From positions 1 through 64,000 of the forward strand of contig CAJNYU010002006.1 of NCBI GenBank assembly GCA_905331475.1: a DNA stretch of 64,000 nt. The letters are read 5' to 3'. The notes beneath the pieces are model-generated. The model saw nothing but the letters and a program-made list of their open reading frames with translations, did no database searches and was not told the origin of the DNA. Every line of letters starts with the position of its first letter. Position 1 is the stretch's first letter. Shown here piece by piece: positions 53,723 to 64,000 of this stretch. The translations under genes were made by a program, and so were the position numbers. Source of the DNA: Rotaria socialis (taxonomy: Eukaryota; Rotifera; Eurotatoria; Philodinida; Philodinidae).

Positions 53723-56560
53723 TATTACTTTTTTTAAAGCTTCATTTACAAGTGCGGTCAATACTCCATTTAAACCTCTTTTCCCAGCTCCAACTAGTGT
53801 AACTCGAAGTCCATCAACTGGTTCACCATTGTTGTTCCAACAAAGAGCAAATAACATTCCGACATTAAATCCACTTTTTCAATCACCAATATCAACTTCA
53901 CAATTTTCATCACCACTGCTTCAACCTTCGCTGCGCCCGCCAATGGTGTCAAATCCATTTGAGTCGCCACCATCGGCATTCACCCCATTAAATCCTGCGA
54001 ATACTCAACAATCCTTATCATCATTAATTCAACCTAAATTAACAATTGGAAATCAGCCGATGCCATCAGTATCACTATCACAATCAATCCCATTTCCAAT
54101 GCCTACAACACAAGGTATAGAAACAACAAATATTCCACCACCTATGATGGTAGCGCTTACAACACAAGATATTCCAAAAGCACAGAATACTTCGCAGTTT
54201 GTTCCCGCTTTTCCTCTTCCACCCGGTTCAGCTCCTTCTACAGCAATGAAAGAACCGAATTTTGCAATGCCTCCACCTTCTCAACAATTTGGCACTAGTA
54301 AATGAATTTCGACTTGACAAGGATACAAAAAAGCATTTTCTTTTCTTTTTTTCTTTTATTGTTTAGCAGCACAAGTAAATCCGTATTCTGCTCGTGCTTC
54401 ATTGACAGAACGTATCTATCCAAGTATGCCTACATCACAAGCTCCTTTACAACCACAACAATTACCTCCACCAGTTAGTTTTCAACCACAACAATTACCT
54501 GCACCAGTTAGTTTTCAACAACAAAATATACCGCCACCATCTAGTAATGTGTTTGTTCCACCACCGGCTGTAGTTAGTTCAGCTATACCCAATGCTTTTC
54601 CAGGGTAAATATTAAATTCTTTGATAAAGATAAAGATAATTTTCATTCTTTTTTTAAAGACTTGATACAAATATTTACAATCCTTCGTATCAATCACCAG
54701 GTTTGAAATCAACGCGAATAAAATTTTTATAGATTTGATTTTTATAAAGGCGAACCTAATCCAACGCCGTGGACAAATTATCCAACATCTACATTTGATC
54801 AGCAACAAAATGATCCGATGTCTCCAGCACATCCTAGTGGCGTTTGGGGTTGGATTAGTAATAATAAAATGTTGGCTACAGTGGTCGAGAAAGCTAGGGT
54901 ACTTATTTTTCTACTGGAATGAATATATCAGTTTAGTAAAATTTTGAAAACAATAAGAAACATGTTCAAATTAATGAATCTGTAAAATAACTTGAAATTG
55001 AATCTGATCATTTTGCCAAATAATTGACGTACTCTTGTCTATCCTCTTCTAATTTATTGGATATCGATTCGATTCAATTCTCCTACTTCGAACATGAAGA
55101 AATTCTTTTTATATGATGCTATACAATTTTTCAACAACAATTTGAAAGTCACCATGATGAACTGTGTGTACCAAAATCTATTCTCGGTTGTGTTCTATTA
55201 GTCTACACACTAGAAAACGACACTGAGTAGGATTCAATTAAATATCAGAGTCGTTACAATAAGCAAACTCTAGACTTGTAGCATTTAGTAGAACCCACAA
55301 ATGTAGTTTTTCTTCCAGCGCATAGAATAATATAAAAAAACAATTCTTCAAGAGATCAACATATACTAAATTAAGTTTTCGTTTAAAAAATGATGTCTGA
55401 AAACGTGCTATTTCTTGCAGTAATTTTTTCTCCATATTAGGCTCGTTTAATATAGAAGAATCTACTAGAATTGGGAAGCAAACGTTTTTAACTCACTAAA
55501 GTCTACTCTTTACACTCGTACGGACCTTTCTTTGTTAATTTTTATGCTATGAATAATTTGAACAGATCACATCTTTAAAAAATAAAATGTTAACTCTTCA
55601 TCTTAAAAGGAAAATTATTTTTCTGTTTTTAAATACGTTGTGAACTTCAAAAACTATGAAGAGAAATCAATGTAGTTTAACAATTTGACATATACTTCTA
55701 TTTTTTAATTTTACTGAGCTTTCTCGTTCTTATATTAGACTGGTCTTGAAACGGTTATAACAACAGTGGATCCTCAAATGAAGCAGTATATTCGTATGTA
55801 TTGATTATGTCCGTTTTTTGTTTAATCATCGAAAATAGCTTTCACTATTTAGAACCAGGACATGAAATTAATATTGTAGTAACATCAGCTAAAGATATTA
55901 AGCTCACACCTGTACGTGATGCATTTACACAAGTCTTTGGCAGAGTAATAACTCAAGGCATTGTAAGTATCACTGATTCCTTTTATTCATTTTTATGCAG
56001 TTCTTATATAAAATTCTATAGGGTGTTCAATCAAATGTTGCTCCTCAACCAGTTGGGTTTGAAGCTGGTTTCAAAGGTTAGTCATTTATAAAATAAAAAG
56101 AAGAAAAATCGTTTCCGTTGTTATAAAAACAATCTCTAATTTTTCAGGTGCTCAACAGCGTATTGAAAATCTTCGTCGTCAAAATGTAGTTCGACCTGAT
56201 CAATGTGTTGTCTCCATTGAAAATTTTATTGCTGAACTTGTTCCAGATATGTATTTTGATCTTGGTTATGTTCTTTTATCTGATCCATTAAATTCTATTG
56301 AATTACATCTATTTACTCAAGCTATCCCCATACCTATTGAATATGTTTATCAGGCACGAGATCGTACACCAGCTGATTATCCATTAAAATGGAGTGGTTA
56401 TATGGTAACGATTGGAGAAATTCTTCACTCTCAATTACCATTTGTTAATCCAGAAGATTGGCATGAAATGATGAGTGGCACATCAAGACGAGATATTATA
56501 TATGCAACATGTAAATCTCTTGCATATATGTATAAACAAAGACTTAATCGAAAACAATAA
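53520..56560 (+). CDS. PRRC1: PRRC1 homologue (proline-rich coiled-coil protein 1)
   Basis: Nine exons: 53520–53670, 53740–54297, 54367–54604, 54660–54700, 54750–54898, 55739–55793, 55853–55962, 56022–56076 and 56148–56560. They give 589 aa in one frame. The N-terminal 300 residues are Pro/Gln/Ser-rich with repeated PQQLPPPVSFQ-type units, as in vertebrate PRRC1. The C-terminal domain is highly recognisable: GVWGWISNNKMLATVVEKAR, TVITTVDPQMKQYI, NIVVTSAKDIKLTPVRDAF, VQSNVAPQPVGFEAGFKGAQ, RIENLRR, SIENFIAELVPD, YPLKWSGYMVTIGEIL and SRRDIIYATCKSLAYMYKQR. The C-terminal domain belongs to the inosine/xanthosine triphosphatase-like fold group. In mammals PRRC1 acts at ER exit sites and COPII coat and in PKA regulation; a similar role is inferred. 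A TA repeat sits in intron 1 (53690–53715). Confidence 0.94.
54899..55738 (+). other. Long intron (840 bp) of PRRC1
   Basis: The other introns of this gene are 49–70 bp. Donor GGTACTTA and acceptor TATATTAG keep phase 0 between EKAR and TGLE. No element was recognised inside; a minus-strand 65-codon frame is not supported. Confidence 0.7.
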
Positions 56561-57129
56561 AACTGAATCTGTCAAAGTTATTTCTTGTTTCTCATTTAGT
56601 TACATTTGTTTTTTCGTTTTAAAAAGCAAAAAGAATATTGATTGAATTTTATCTTTTATTGCACTAATATTTGTTTTCTTGTTCTCAATATCTTCTTCGA
56701 TTAGATTAATAAGAAAAATATTTACTGTGTGTTAATGAATTAATATATAAATCATTTTTCTGATAATATTATTATAACAGAATATACGTGATATCGTTCA
56801 TTAATATAAAATAAAGCAAATGAAAAAAATCCTTGTAGGAATGAACAATTATAAAAACTGATCATTAGACTATCATCAGAATTCGATTTAAAATTGGTTA
56901 TTTAGCGTAAAAATCAGCGACATTCTAAGTCACGAAATGATCTCAACTTTTCTGTCATTTTATCAAAATAGAAATAGGACAACTTGAGTTCCTTTTTCTT
57001 TTAGAAGCACTTGCAATAGATTTATAGTTGCATCGATGAATATAGATAAAACAAAGGGAAAAAGTTCAAAAATATAGTCCATTACAGAGTGCATTTAATG
57101 AAAACACTAAAGGAAATTTAATTTCACTA
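56561..57129. other. Convergent intergenic spacer
   Basis: Lies between the 3' ends of PRRC1 (plus) and the phosphatase (minus). A+T-rich with several AATAAA/ATTAAT-type signals. No gene. Confidence 0.5.
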
Positions 57130-57818
57130 CTAAGTAAGATTATGCAATTCCTTTTCGTAACGAATCAATTGAAGTAGAAAGCAGCCATTTGGTTCAGCTA
57201 GATGTCGGCGTTCGGTCAAGTAGCCATAGGCTGCAAGCAATGTCTTCTGTTGGTATCTAAAAATGAGATATAAAAGATCAATGTTTCAGAAACAAGTGAA
57301 AATTCTTTTTTGTTTTATTTTACTTCAACAGATAAGCAAGAACTATCGCAGATGAACGAGAAATACCCGCTTGACAGTGAACTAGAACATTTTCATTCTG
57401 AGATTTGCATGCATGTAAACATTAATTTTTTCGATTGAAATATTGACTAATGTCGGTTTCAGGTGTATCATTCACATTGATCGATAATTCATTAAAACAA
57501 CCCAATATATCTTTACTTGATGAGAATTGACTTACATTAAGAATATGTTGAATATCAAGTTCATGGAGTACTTCTATGTTGCGTGCATTACTAATATTAC
57601 CGTGATAGAGAAAATCATCATTAATCATATTATGGAACATCAAAAACCTGAGTATCTATTGGACAAAGTTTTCTCGTCGATTTGAATTCATGCAAACGTT
57701 CTAAGTAATTAATTTTTTCACTTGTTGCATGCATGTTTTGTCTTAGATCATAATACAAATCGTCGTTTGTAAAATTGCCATTAGTCATATTTTCTTCTAT
57801 GCAATAAAATGAAATCAA
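57130..57818 (-). pseudogene. Dual-specificity protein phosphatase, frame broken
   Basis: The minus-strand gene starts at about 57818 (MISFYCIEENMTNG). It contains the DUSP core: INDDFLYHGNISNARNIEVL, LDIQHILNVS, INVNDTPETDISQYF, the active site VLVHCQAGISRSSAIVLAYL (HCX5R with Cys and Arg present) and the end YGYLTERRHLAEPNGCFLLQLIRYEKEL, with TAG at 57132–57130. The last intron (after LLK, about 57258–57335) is in phase. Two breaks are seen. Between CPIDTQVFD and NMINDDFLY (about 57645) the frame shifts by one base. A TAA at 57424–57422 lies in frame between SQYFNRKN and HACKSQNENVLVHC, where the family has a helix residue. The stop falls before the catalytic loop, so no active phosphatase could be made. 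Probably a pseudogene; sequence error is the alternative. Confidence 0.82.
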
Positions 57819-59172
57819 TCTAGAAACAAAAATTATATATTCGAAAATCTTTCCATCAAATTAATCCATTAAAACATGTCATTTTTACGCTGAAAATGGT
57901 TACTAACAACAAATTTGTGCAATATCATCACCTTCACTCTTGCTTTTTCGCTCTTGAAAAATGACTAGTCAACATTTTATAGTGCAAAGACATGTTTTTT
58001 CAAGGATTTTGTCAGACTGGATAATTGTTTGAATTAGATTAGTTCTCTAATGAGAAAGTGGGAAAGATGGACCCATCTGAATCAAAACTGCATTAAAGTC
58101 CAGGAGTAATCTCAGCGTAAAAATCAAAACTTAAAAGTCTGGAAAAATTGAGATTTACCTGAGTTACATCTCACTATGCTGATATCTATGACTATTTTTT
58201 AAAAATCTACGATGACGATATCAGTAAAACTTACATACAGAAGATTTGAGAAATCCCAGAAGTTCTCAGAGCTTGATATAAATGACACCGAGTAAACTAT
58301 TTACAGACGAATAGATGAGAAAGAACTTTCCTTACTTCACAAATTATAAGACTCATAATCGAGAAAGAACAATTCCCTAAGTAATGAGTATTCAAAGTGG
58401 AATATGTTCATAGAAGAATATAGGCAGCTTATGACATTCCATTGACTCATGGTTTTTGTTGATGCATCATCAAATGAAGGAGAACAAAAAACATCCAAAG
58501 AATAGCAAATCATTGCATAAATACCTTTCAAAATGAATCTGACATACGTATCTTCCGAGAGAAAATGTGAAGCAAGTGAAGAATACCTCCTGAGCAGAAT
58601 TCAAAGGTTCCCATACTAATCTGAGATTTTTATTATTATTAGTTGTTAGAAACTAAAAAAATAGTAAATAGTTACATGGAACTCTGAGCAATTATTTAGC
58701 GACATGGTATCCGATGATTCAGAAGTACGGTAAAAAATCTCATCCTTTTCATAGTACGAAATCTGCTGGAGATTTAAAAACATAAGCAGACTTTTTAGAG
58801 AATTTTATTGGTGACAACTTTTATGAAGGCTAAATACTCGACTTGAAGATTCTTTTGTTATTTTTTCTTAATTTCTTAATTTCTTAATAGAATTCTGTTT
58901 TTAAAACACAAATTATATAAGATTCGTATATAAATTTTGAGCCTGCTGCTCTGAATACAGCATTCTATTCATATTGAGATCAATGTAAAAAATCTAGTTA
59001 GAGAATAACAATATATTACCTAAACATATTTTACAGTTTATTTTATTTAATACTATAATGTCAATCCGTAGAACTCTAAAGACGCGGCATAATTTAACTA
59101 AAGAAGAATGAGTATGGTGAAAAATTACAACGAATTATGTTGTATATGAGTTTTCAATTGGGAAGGTCACTA
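57819..59172. other. Intergenic, nothing recognised
   Basis: A+T-rich region upstream of the phosphatase pseudogene. Only short frames. Confidence 0.5.
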
Positions 59173-59520
59173 CCCTAGTCGAATTTTTTTTGCAAGCCCA
59201 TTCAATTCTTGACTTTCTTAATCAAGAAAGTCAAGAACTATGGACACATCTTGAGGCAAGACATGAACCTTTTCGGTGAGCTCAAGTTCTTAAACTTCTT
59301 GTTCATGCGCTTGAATTTTTATCTAAGCGTTTCTGTTATTAAAAAATTTTTGCAACTTTTTTTTCACAATAACTCAACTTTTAATAAAAAATTATAGTTG
59401 CATTTTTTTTGTAACTCATGCAAACATTGAAGCACTTGTCTTGAGCAAGAAAGTCATGCGCTATGGACACATCTTGAGCTTAAGTCTTGCAAGCGCATGA
59501 ATAAAAAAGTTCGATTAGGG
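59173..59520. mobile_element. MITE (348 bp) with CCCTAGTCGAA ends and TA flanks
   Basis: Starts CCCTAGTCGAATTTTTTTTG and ends AAAAAGTTCGATTAGGG. It is flanked by TA on each side (59171–59172 and 59521–59522). The interior has repeated CTTGACTTTCTT / AAGAAAGTCAAG palindromes and two copies of a CTATGGACACATCTTGAG motif (about 59238 and 59461). The terminal CCC-NRG-TCGAA pattern equals that of the two CCGG-rich elements at 14312 and 15158, although the interior is different. Non-autonomous. Confidence 0.82.
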
Positions 59521-59639
59521 TATGCTTTAGGAGATTCGATTCAATGAGAATAGATTATACGTAAAATATTGATGAATGACATGTGCTAATTCGTTAATAG
59601 GATGTTCTTGTTTTTATTTTAAATTCAGATGAAGTTCTT
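59521..59639. other. Short spacer between two TIR elements
   Basis: 119 bp of A+T-rich sequence, nothing recognised. Confidence 0.5.
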
Positions 59640-60511
59640 CCCAGTGAAAAATATTACTAAAAAAGAACGGTAAAGAATGCGTTCCAAAAGAACTGAGGCT
59701 CTTTTTTTAAGAAAAGAAAACGTTCCACAACAAATGGAAACCGTTCTCAAATGGAACGAACTAGAACGCATTCTATCATTCTAAGAAGGTGTTCTTGGCC
59801 GTTTCGAAATGGAACAGTGAAGAACGCATTCTGCCACTTGTGGAACGCTTTCTCTTCTTTAAAACGGTTAGCCTTTCTGATCACCTGGGTGATCATTAAT
59901 AGATGAATCTACAATTAGTCAAAAGACTGTTCCTGATGCAACTTGACTTGACGAGCTCTATCGAATGGCGTACTCCAATTCGTTGTAACTGAAACCGTTA
60001 TTAAAATAATAATTTTTCTAAATCGGACCAAATATCCCTAAAGTAAAATCGAATGAAGATTCCATCATTTCTCACATCAATTTCAACCTGCTTTGCTTCA
60101 GACCTTTCATTTTAGAATGAAAATGTGGTTTGCTTCGAAAAGAAAGCATTCATCTCTTCAGAGAATCCATTGTCTTAAAGGCTCGTGAGAGAACGTAAAA
60201 GGAAGCTATTTTATTTCGATGAAATGCTATGTTAACCGTTCCGAAAGAAAATGAACTAGAATGAATTCTACTGGTTTAAGAATGATTCAGAATGCTTTCT
60301 CTTCAAATAGGGAACGATTTTTCAGTATAGAAGAAAGTATTCCATACTAGTGTGGAACGGTAAAGAACGAGTTCCTTCAGATCGAGAATATTTCTTTCTG
60401 ACTCTGAACGCATTCGCTCAAACAAGGAACGCATTCTCTACGTAGGAGATAAGTTTCCATATCCGCATGAAACCATTCTATTCCGTTTTTTTCGAAATAT
60501 TTTTCACTGGG
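59640..60511. mobile_element. TIR element (872 bp) with internal GAACGCATTCT repeats
   Basis: Starts CCCAGTGAAAAATATTAC and ends AATATTTTTCACTGGG, a perfect terminal inverted repeat of about 15 bp, with TT on both sides. The interior has many degenerate copies, in both orientations, of a GAACGCATTCT / GGAACGNTTTCT unit, so it is largely built of subterminal-type repeats. No transposase frame; non-autonomous. Confidence 0.8.
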
Positions 60512-63500
60512 TTATTTCTTACGTTTATTCAATCACACGTGTACATCCTTGTAGAGCTGTAAATACCTCTTAAGATTTAAGAGATTTCTCTATCGATTCC
60601 AAGTGTTATATTTCACTTTCCAGCGGTTTCAATTTTTAAGAAACGGGAGCATATTTCAGAAATCATACTACTTTGAAGTTTATTTTTTGAACAAAATTAT
60701 GTATAATGTCTGATATTCAACAGACAACTACAAAATTTTGTTATAATAGTGCTATATTTTTTAATTCTAAGAAAACTTCTATTATGATCAAAGCGAAAGT
60801 GTACCAGAAGGACATTGTCTTCTTTTATCAATTGTATAATTTTTCTTTTTAGACATTCTGTACACTTTTCTATGTAAAAAATATATTTCCGAATATAGGC
60901 AATTTGTTTTGCCATATCTCGCCATGTGTCATTCTATTCATTGACAATAATTATAAAATTAAAATTACACGGCTTCATCAGAAGATGGACTTTTACATTA
61001 AACATGATGGTCAAAATATATCCAATGAAACATTAATTATAAATATATGAAATGGATCTCATAAGTAGAAAAAAAAACACTACTACAAAATCAAGGTTTC
61101 ATTTCATAATTATCAATGTATGCTAAAACTCGTGTCTTTTTTATTGCTCTCGAAGTCTACATTAAGATCATCATGATGTTCTTTTTTTAGGAACATGTTT
61201 GTTTCGACACAGTCGATACATTTTCACAGTTCAACTAATTGTCAATACAGTTATGATTTGTACACGTTTTTGTTTTTTGAAATATTTGATCAAGATTACT
61301 ATTAAAAATGAAAAATATTTCAGTATTACTGCACCATTTTACAATAGTTGGGAGCTAAGTTTTTAATGAAAGTCCAGAAATGTAAAAAATATAATTGATT
61401 TCGCGTCAGAAAGTTTTAACACTACTAAATTTCATTGGTGATAATATTTTGAAACATATGTCTGTCATGAAATTGAATTTCTGGCTTTTTCTGAAGTTTT
61501 GTTTCAATCATTACGAAGATCTTCGCAGTTATTTTAGTCTATCAATCTCAATGCTAAACCAAGTCAAATATAATAGCTAAATAAGAAACCTTGATCAAGA
61601 CACAATTCACTTGATTCTTGACTGATGAAGTATAGATATGAATACCAATTCATTTCGATGTCAGCATATGTTCAGTGAGGCAATAAATAAAGCAAAAACA
61701 TAAGTGTATAGCTAAACGTATACAAGCCACTACTTTTACGAAATACATTTTTTCGTCCAGGAAAATTTGAACTTTTTTCTATTGTAAAACAATATGTATC
61801 AAATACACCGTGATGGATATTAGTATATTGATTTTACACTTCATATCCAAGAATTACCTTTGTGTTTGAAATGTCATGTATGTTATAGACTTAGAAAGAT
61901 AACAAAGAAATCAGCACACTTATTCTAATTATTACAATCGGAAAAAGATAATATTAAGTTTTCGAAAAAATATGATTTCAGTTTATCATAATCATAACGT
62001 CAGACTCATTCTTCATCTCTTAATAAAATTGTTTGAATTATTCAATAACAATGTTCGCCGTCTGGAGGGATATTTCAGATCGAACATGAATATTCGTTAG
62101 CAATCTTAAAATGTTGTATATTGATGTTTTCTACAGGTCAGCTTGACGATCATATTTTTCCATATTTTATTAACGAGAGAAATTCGATAGTTTACAACGT
62201 TCTTAAAACAAAATATGTTTTATTTAAGGTGTTAGTATCATAAGCGATCGTATTTCTAAATAAACCATTTAGAAAAATGGAATCGTCAGCCATCACATTC
62301 AAAGTGCGTTTAAATTCGTTTTCATCTTCCTAGAATGTTAGTGGTTCGTTAATCTGAATGCTAATCAATTTCTGTGAGCTTCAACGATCTTGACAATTCA
62401 CCTGTATCATAGTTATCAAATAATAGTCATGTTAGATAGAGATACAGATGAATTTCTGACGGAAAAATCTTTTCATTACAGCTAAAGAGACAACATTGAT
62501 TCATCGATTAATCCAACTTTAAATAGAAATGTTTGACAAAAACAAAACTATCGAAAAACGCTTCATACGTTATACTAAAAAGTTAACATTACTGTGCAAA
62601 TAAGAGGGTAAATATTTTTTAACGTGAACAAAAACATGGAAGTAAAATCATTATTTCATATAAATCATGGAATTTGAAGTGTTTTTATCAGTGTCACATA
62701 AAAGCGTCCGAGTCATTTACAGTTCGAAATAATTGTGCTATTCCGTCGACTGTCTTCTATTAAATTGTTTGTTGAAACTATTATTCATTCAAAGTGTTTA
62801 CAATTTTTGCGCTATTACTACGATTGTATGCTTTTGTACGTATAGATTTCTTTTTCTGCAATAATCATATAAAATTTTCAACGCAGCTTATCGATCGTTG
62901 AACTGAATAAATTTCAAGTTTGCATGGAATCGGAATTAATTCTTTTTCATACAACTTAGATTCATCTTGGATCTTATTACTTTATCGTTCGAAGTTCTTT
63001 GAATTTAGAATATTTCATATTTACATTTTTATTCATCGTTTATCTCAGATAAGAGCACAACATTGACCGAAATACTTTTTATTATTTCTTTTGTGAATAG
63101 AATACTCTTTTAAAAACATTTCGTTTGTCAATGAATAAATTAATCATTTGATAAATTTATAATGTTGCTGTTGTTTTTATGAAGTGAATCGCTCGATGAT
63201 TATAATAATAGATTTTATATAACATGAGCTTTCTGACAATGAATATATTTTTGTTTTGAGCTGCGTGACACAAACATGGTTACTGTGTACACAAGTCACT
63301 TCCTTTTTCTACTGAAGTCATGACATTTTACGAACATAAAAATAAAATAAGTAAGATTTTATCATAGGTGTAATGATTCATAATTAGTAAAGAGTTACTA
63401 TCAAATTTTCTTTGTTTACAAAAGCCAGAGCTATAAATTCAACTTGACAACAGGAAATTGCATTCTGTTAGTATAGTATATAGTTATAGGTGTTAAGATT

Positions 63501-63806
63501 CAAGATACTAGTGACATCTGATTCGTATTTTAATTGATTTCATTTGTTAATAATAAATTATTTAAAATCATATTTATTTGTTTCATTAATTAAACAGTTC
63601 TTTTTATAACTCTTTGTGTATCTATAAACTAAAAGTTGATGAATCATCTAGTTAAGCGACTGACAATAAGTTGACTGTTTCTTTCGGTTGTTTTGCAATT
63701 GGGTACATGACCGGCGTGGTAGGAGAAACGACTACTTTTTTAACAAAAAATCATCAAAAATCTTTTCAACCATCCAACATGTTCTGTTTATTCTCAAAAT
63801 TTTAGC
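60512..63806. other. 3.3 kb without recognised genes
   Basis: A+T-rich (often above 70%). Frames of 60–72 codons occur (for example 60697–60915 minus and 61395–61580 plus) but show no motif or splice context. The last few hundred bases should include the promoter or 5' UTR of the right-edge gene. Confidence 0.5.
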
Positions 63807-63972
63807 ATGAGTGCTATAGTATATCATAATAATTCTGCAAATAATCCTCCATCAACAATGTTATTCAATAATGGAACGACAGTCGGCAAGCAGCGTCCAT
63901 CACATAACCCACCTAAAAATCTTTCACAAAGTGAAATTCAATGTTTATATAATATTCTTGGAAAGAATTGTG
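63807..63972 (+). CDS. First coding exon of a gene leaving the right edge
   Basis: After TTTTAG an ATG opens a frame beginning MSAIVYHNNSANNPP and continuing through an Asn/Pro/Ser-rich stretch to LSQSEIQCLYNILGKNCV. There the sequence meets a donor-like GTACGATC. The last part looks like a helix of a folded domain, and the first part is disordered. I do not recognise the family. The acceptor-like TTTTAG just before the ATG suggests an untranslated upstream exon. Confidence 0.55.
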
Positions 63973-64000
63973 TGGTACGATCAATCAATATTTTTTATGT

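Noticed and set aside
54515-54832. 105-codon minus-strand frame inside PRRC1
   Set aside because: Antisense shadow of the proline-rich exons and introns of PRRC1.

Overview
The window is about two-thirds or more A+T. It carries animal-type genes with GT–AG introns, most only 45–100 bp and a minority 500–1,200 bp. It mixes core metazoan genes (NEDD4-type HECT ligase, TSPO, PRRC1, TBATA, RasGEF, rhodopsin-class GPCR, dual-specificity phosphatase) with genes unusual for animals (an S1/P1 nuclease, a fungal-looking C2 protein, a short ADP-ribosyltransferase). There are many short terminal-inverted-repeat elements and TGTGGG-like interstitial repeats. Together this points to a bdelloid rotifer, possibly a Rotaria-like species given the wide gene spacing. 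That assignment is an inference from content, not a database match. The window contains one assembly gap (15785–15867) and one single N (14132).

Layout. 1–7 kb: possible first exon running off the left edge (−), S1/P1 nuclease (+), 21-bp minisatellite, C2-domain pseudogene (+), single-exon ADP-ribosyltransferase (+). 7–16.6 kb: a 1.7-kb imperfect palindrome, a secreted GMC oxidoreductase (−), then an element-rich stretch with two CCGG-rich MITEs, the gap and a small hAT-like MITE. 16.7–23.5 kb: a large multi-exon gene with CCCH finger, macrodomain, WWE-like and PARP-like domains in which the PARP catalytic His is Tyr. 23.5–27.6 kb: nothing convincing. 27.6–34 kb: RasGEF (+), secreted EF-hand-like protein (−), a possible small exon (−), and a decayed membrane-anchored phospholipase B1 pseudogene (+). 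35–43.2 kb: NEDD4-like E3 ligase (+) and two tandem TSPO paralogues (+). 45.7–47.8 kb: peptide-type GPCR (−) with two frame breaks. 48.4–49.0 kb: a 650-bp TIR element. 50.8–56.6 kb: TBATA-like (+) and PRRC1 (+). 57.1–57.8 kb: dual-specificity phosphatase (−) with a frameshift and a stop in the catalytic exon. 59–60.5 kb: two more TIR elements. 63.8 kb: first exon of a gene leaving the right edge.

The genes do not form an operon or obvious cluster; they look like independent eukaryotic transcription units. Two points of coherence stand out. Two proteins of the ADP-ribose world lie 10 kb apart, one apparently active transferase and one apparently inactive macro/WWE/PARP protein. At least four of about sixteen recognisable genes are broken, which means either real gene decay or local indel errors in the assembly. 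Exon models were made by eye from splice signals, reading phase and family conservation.
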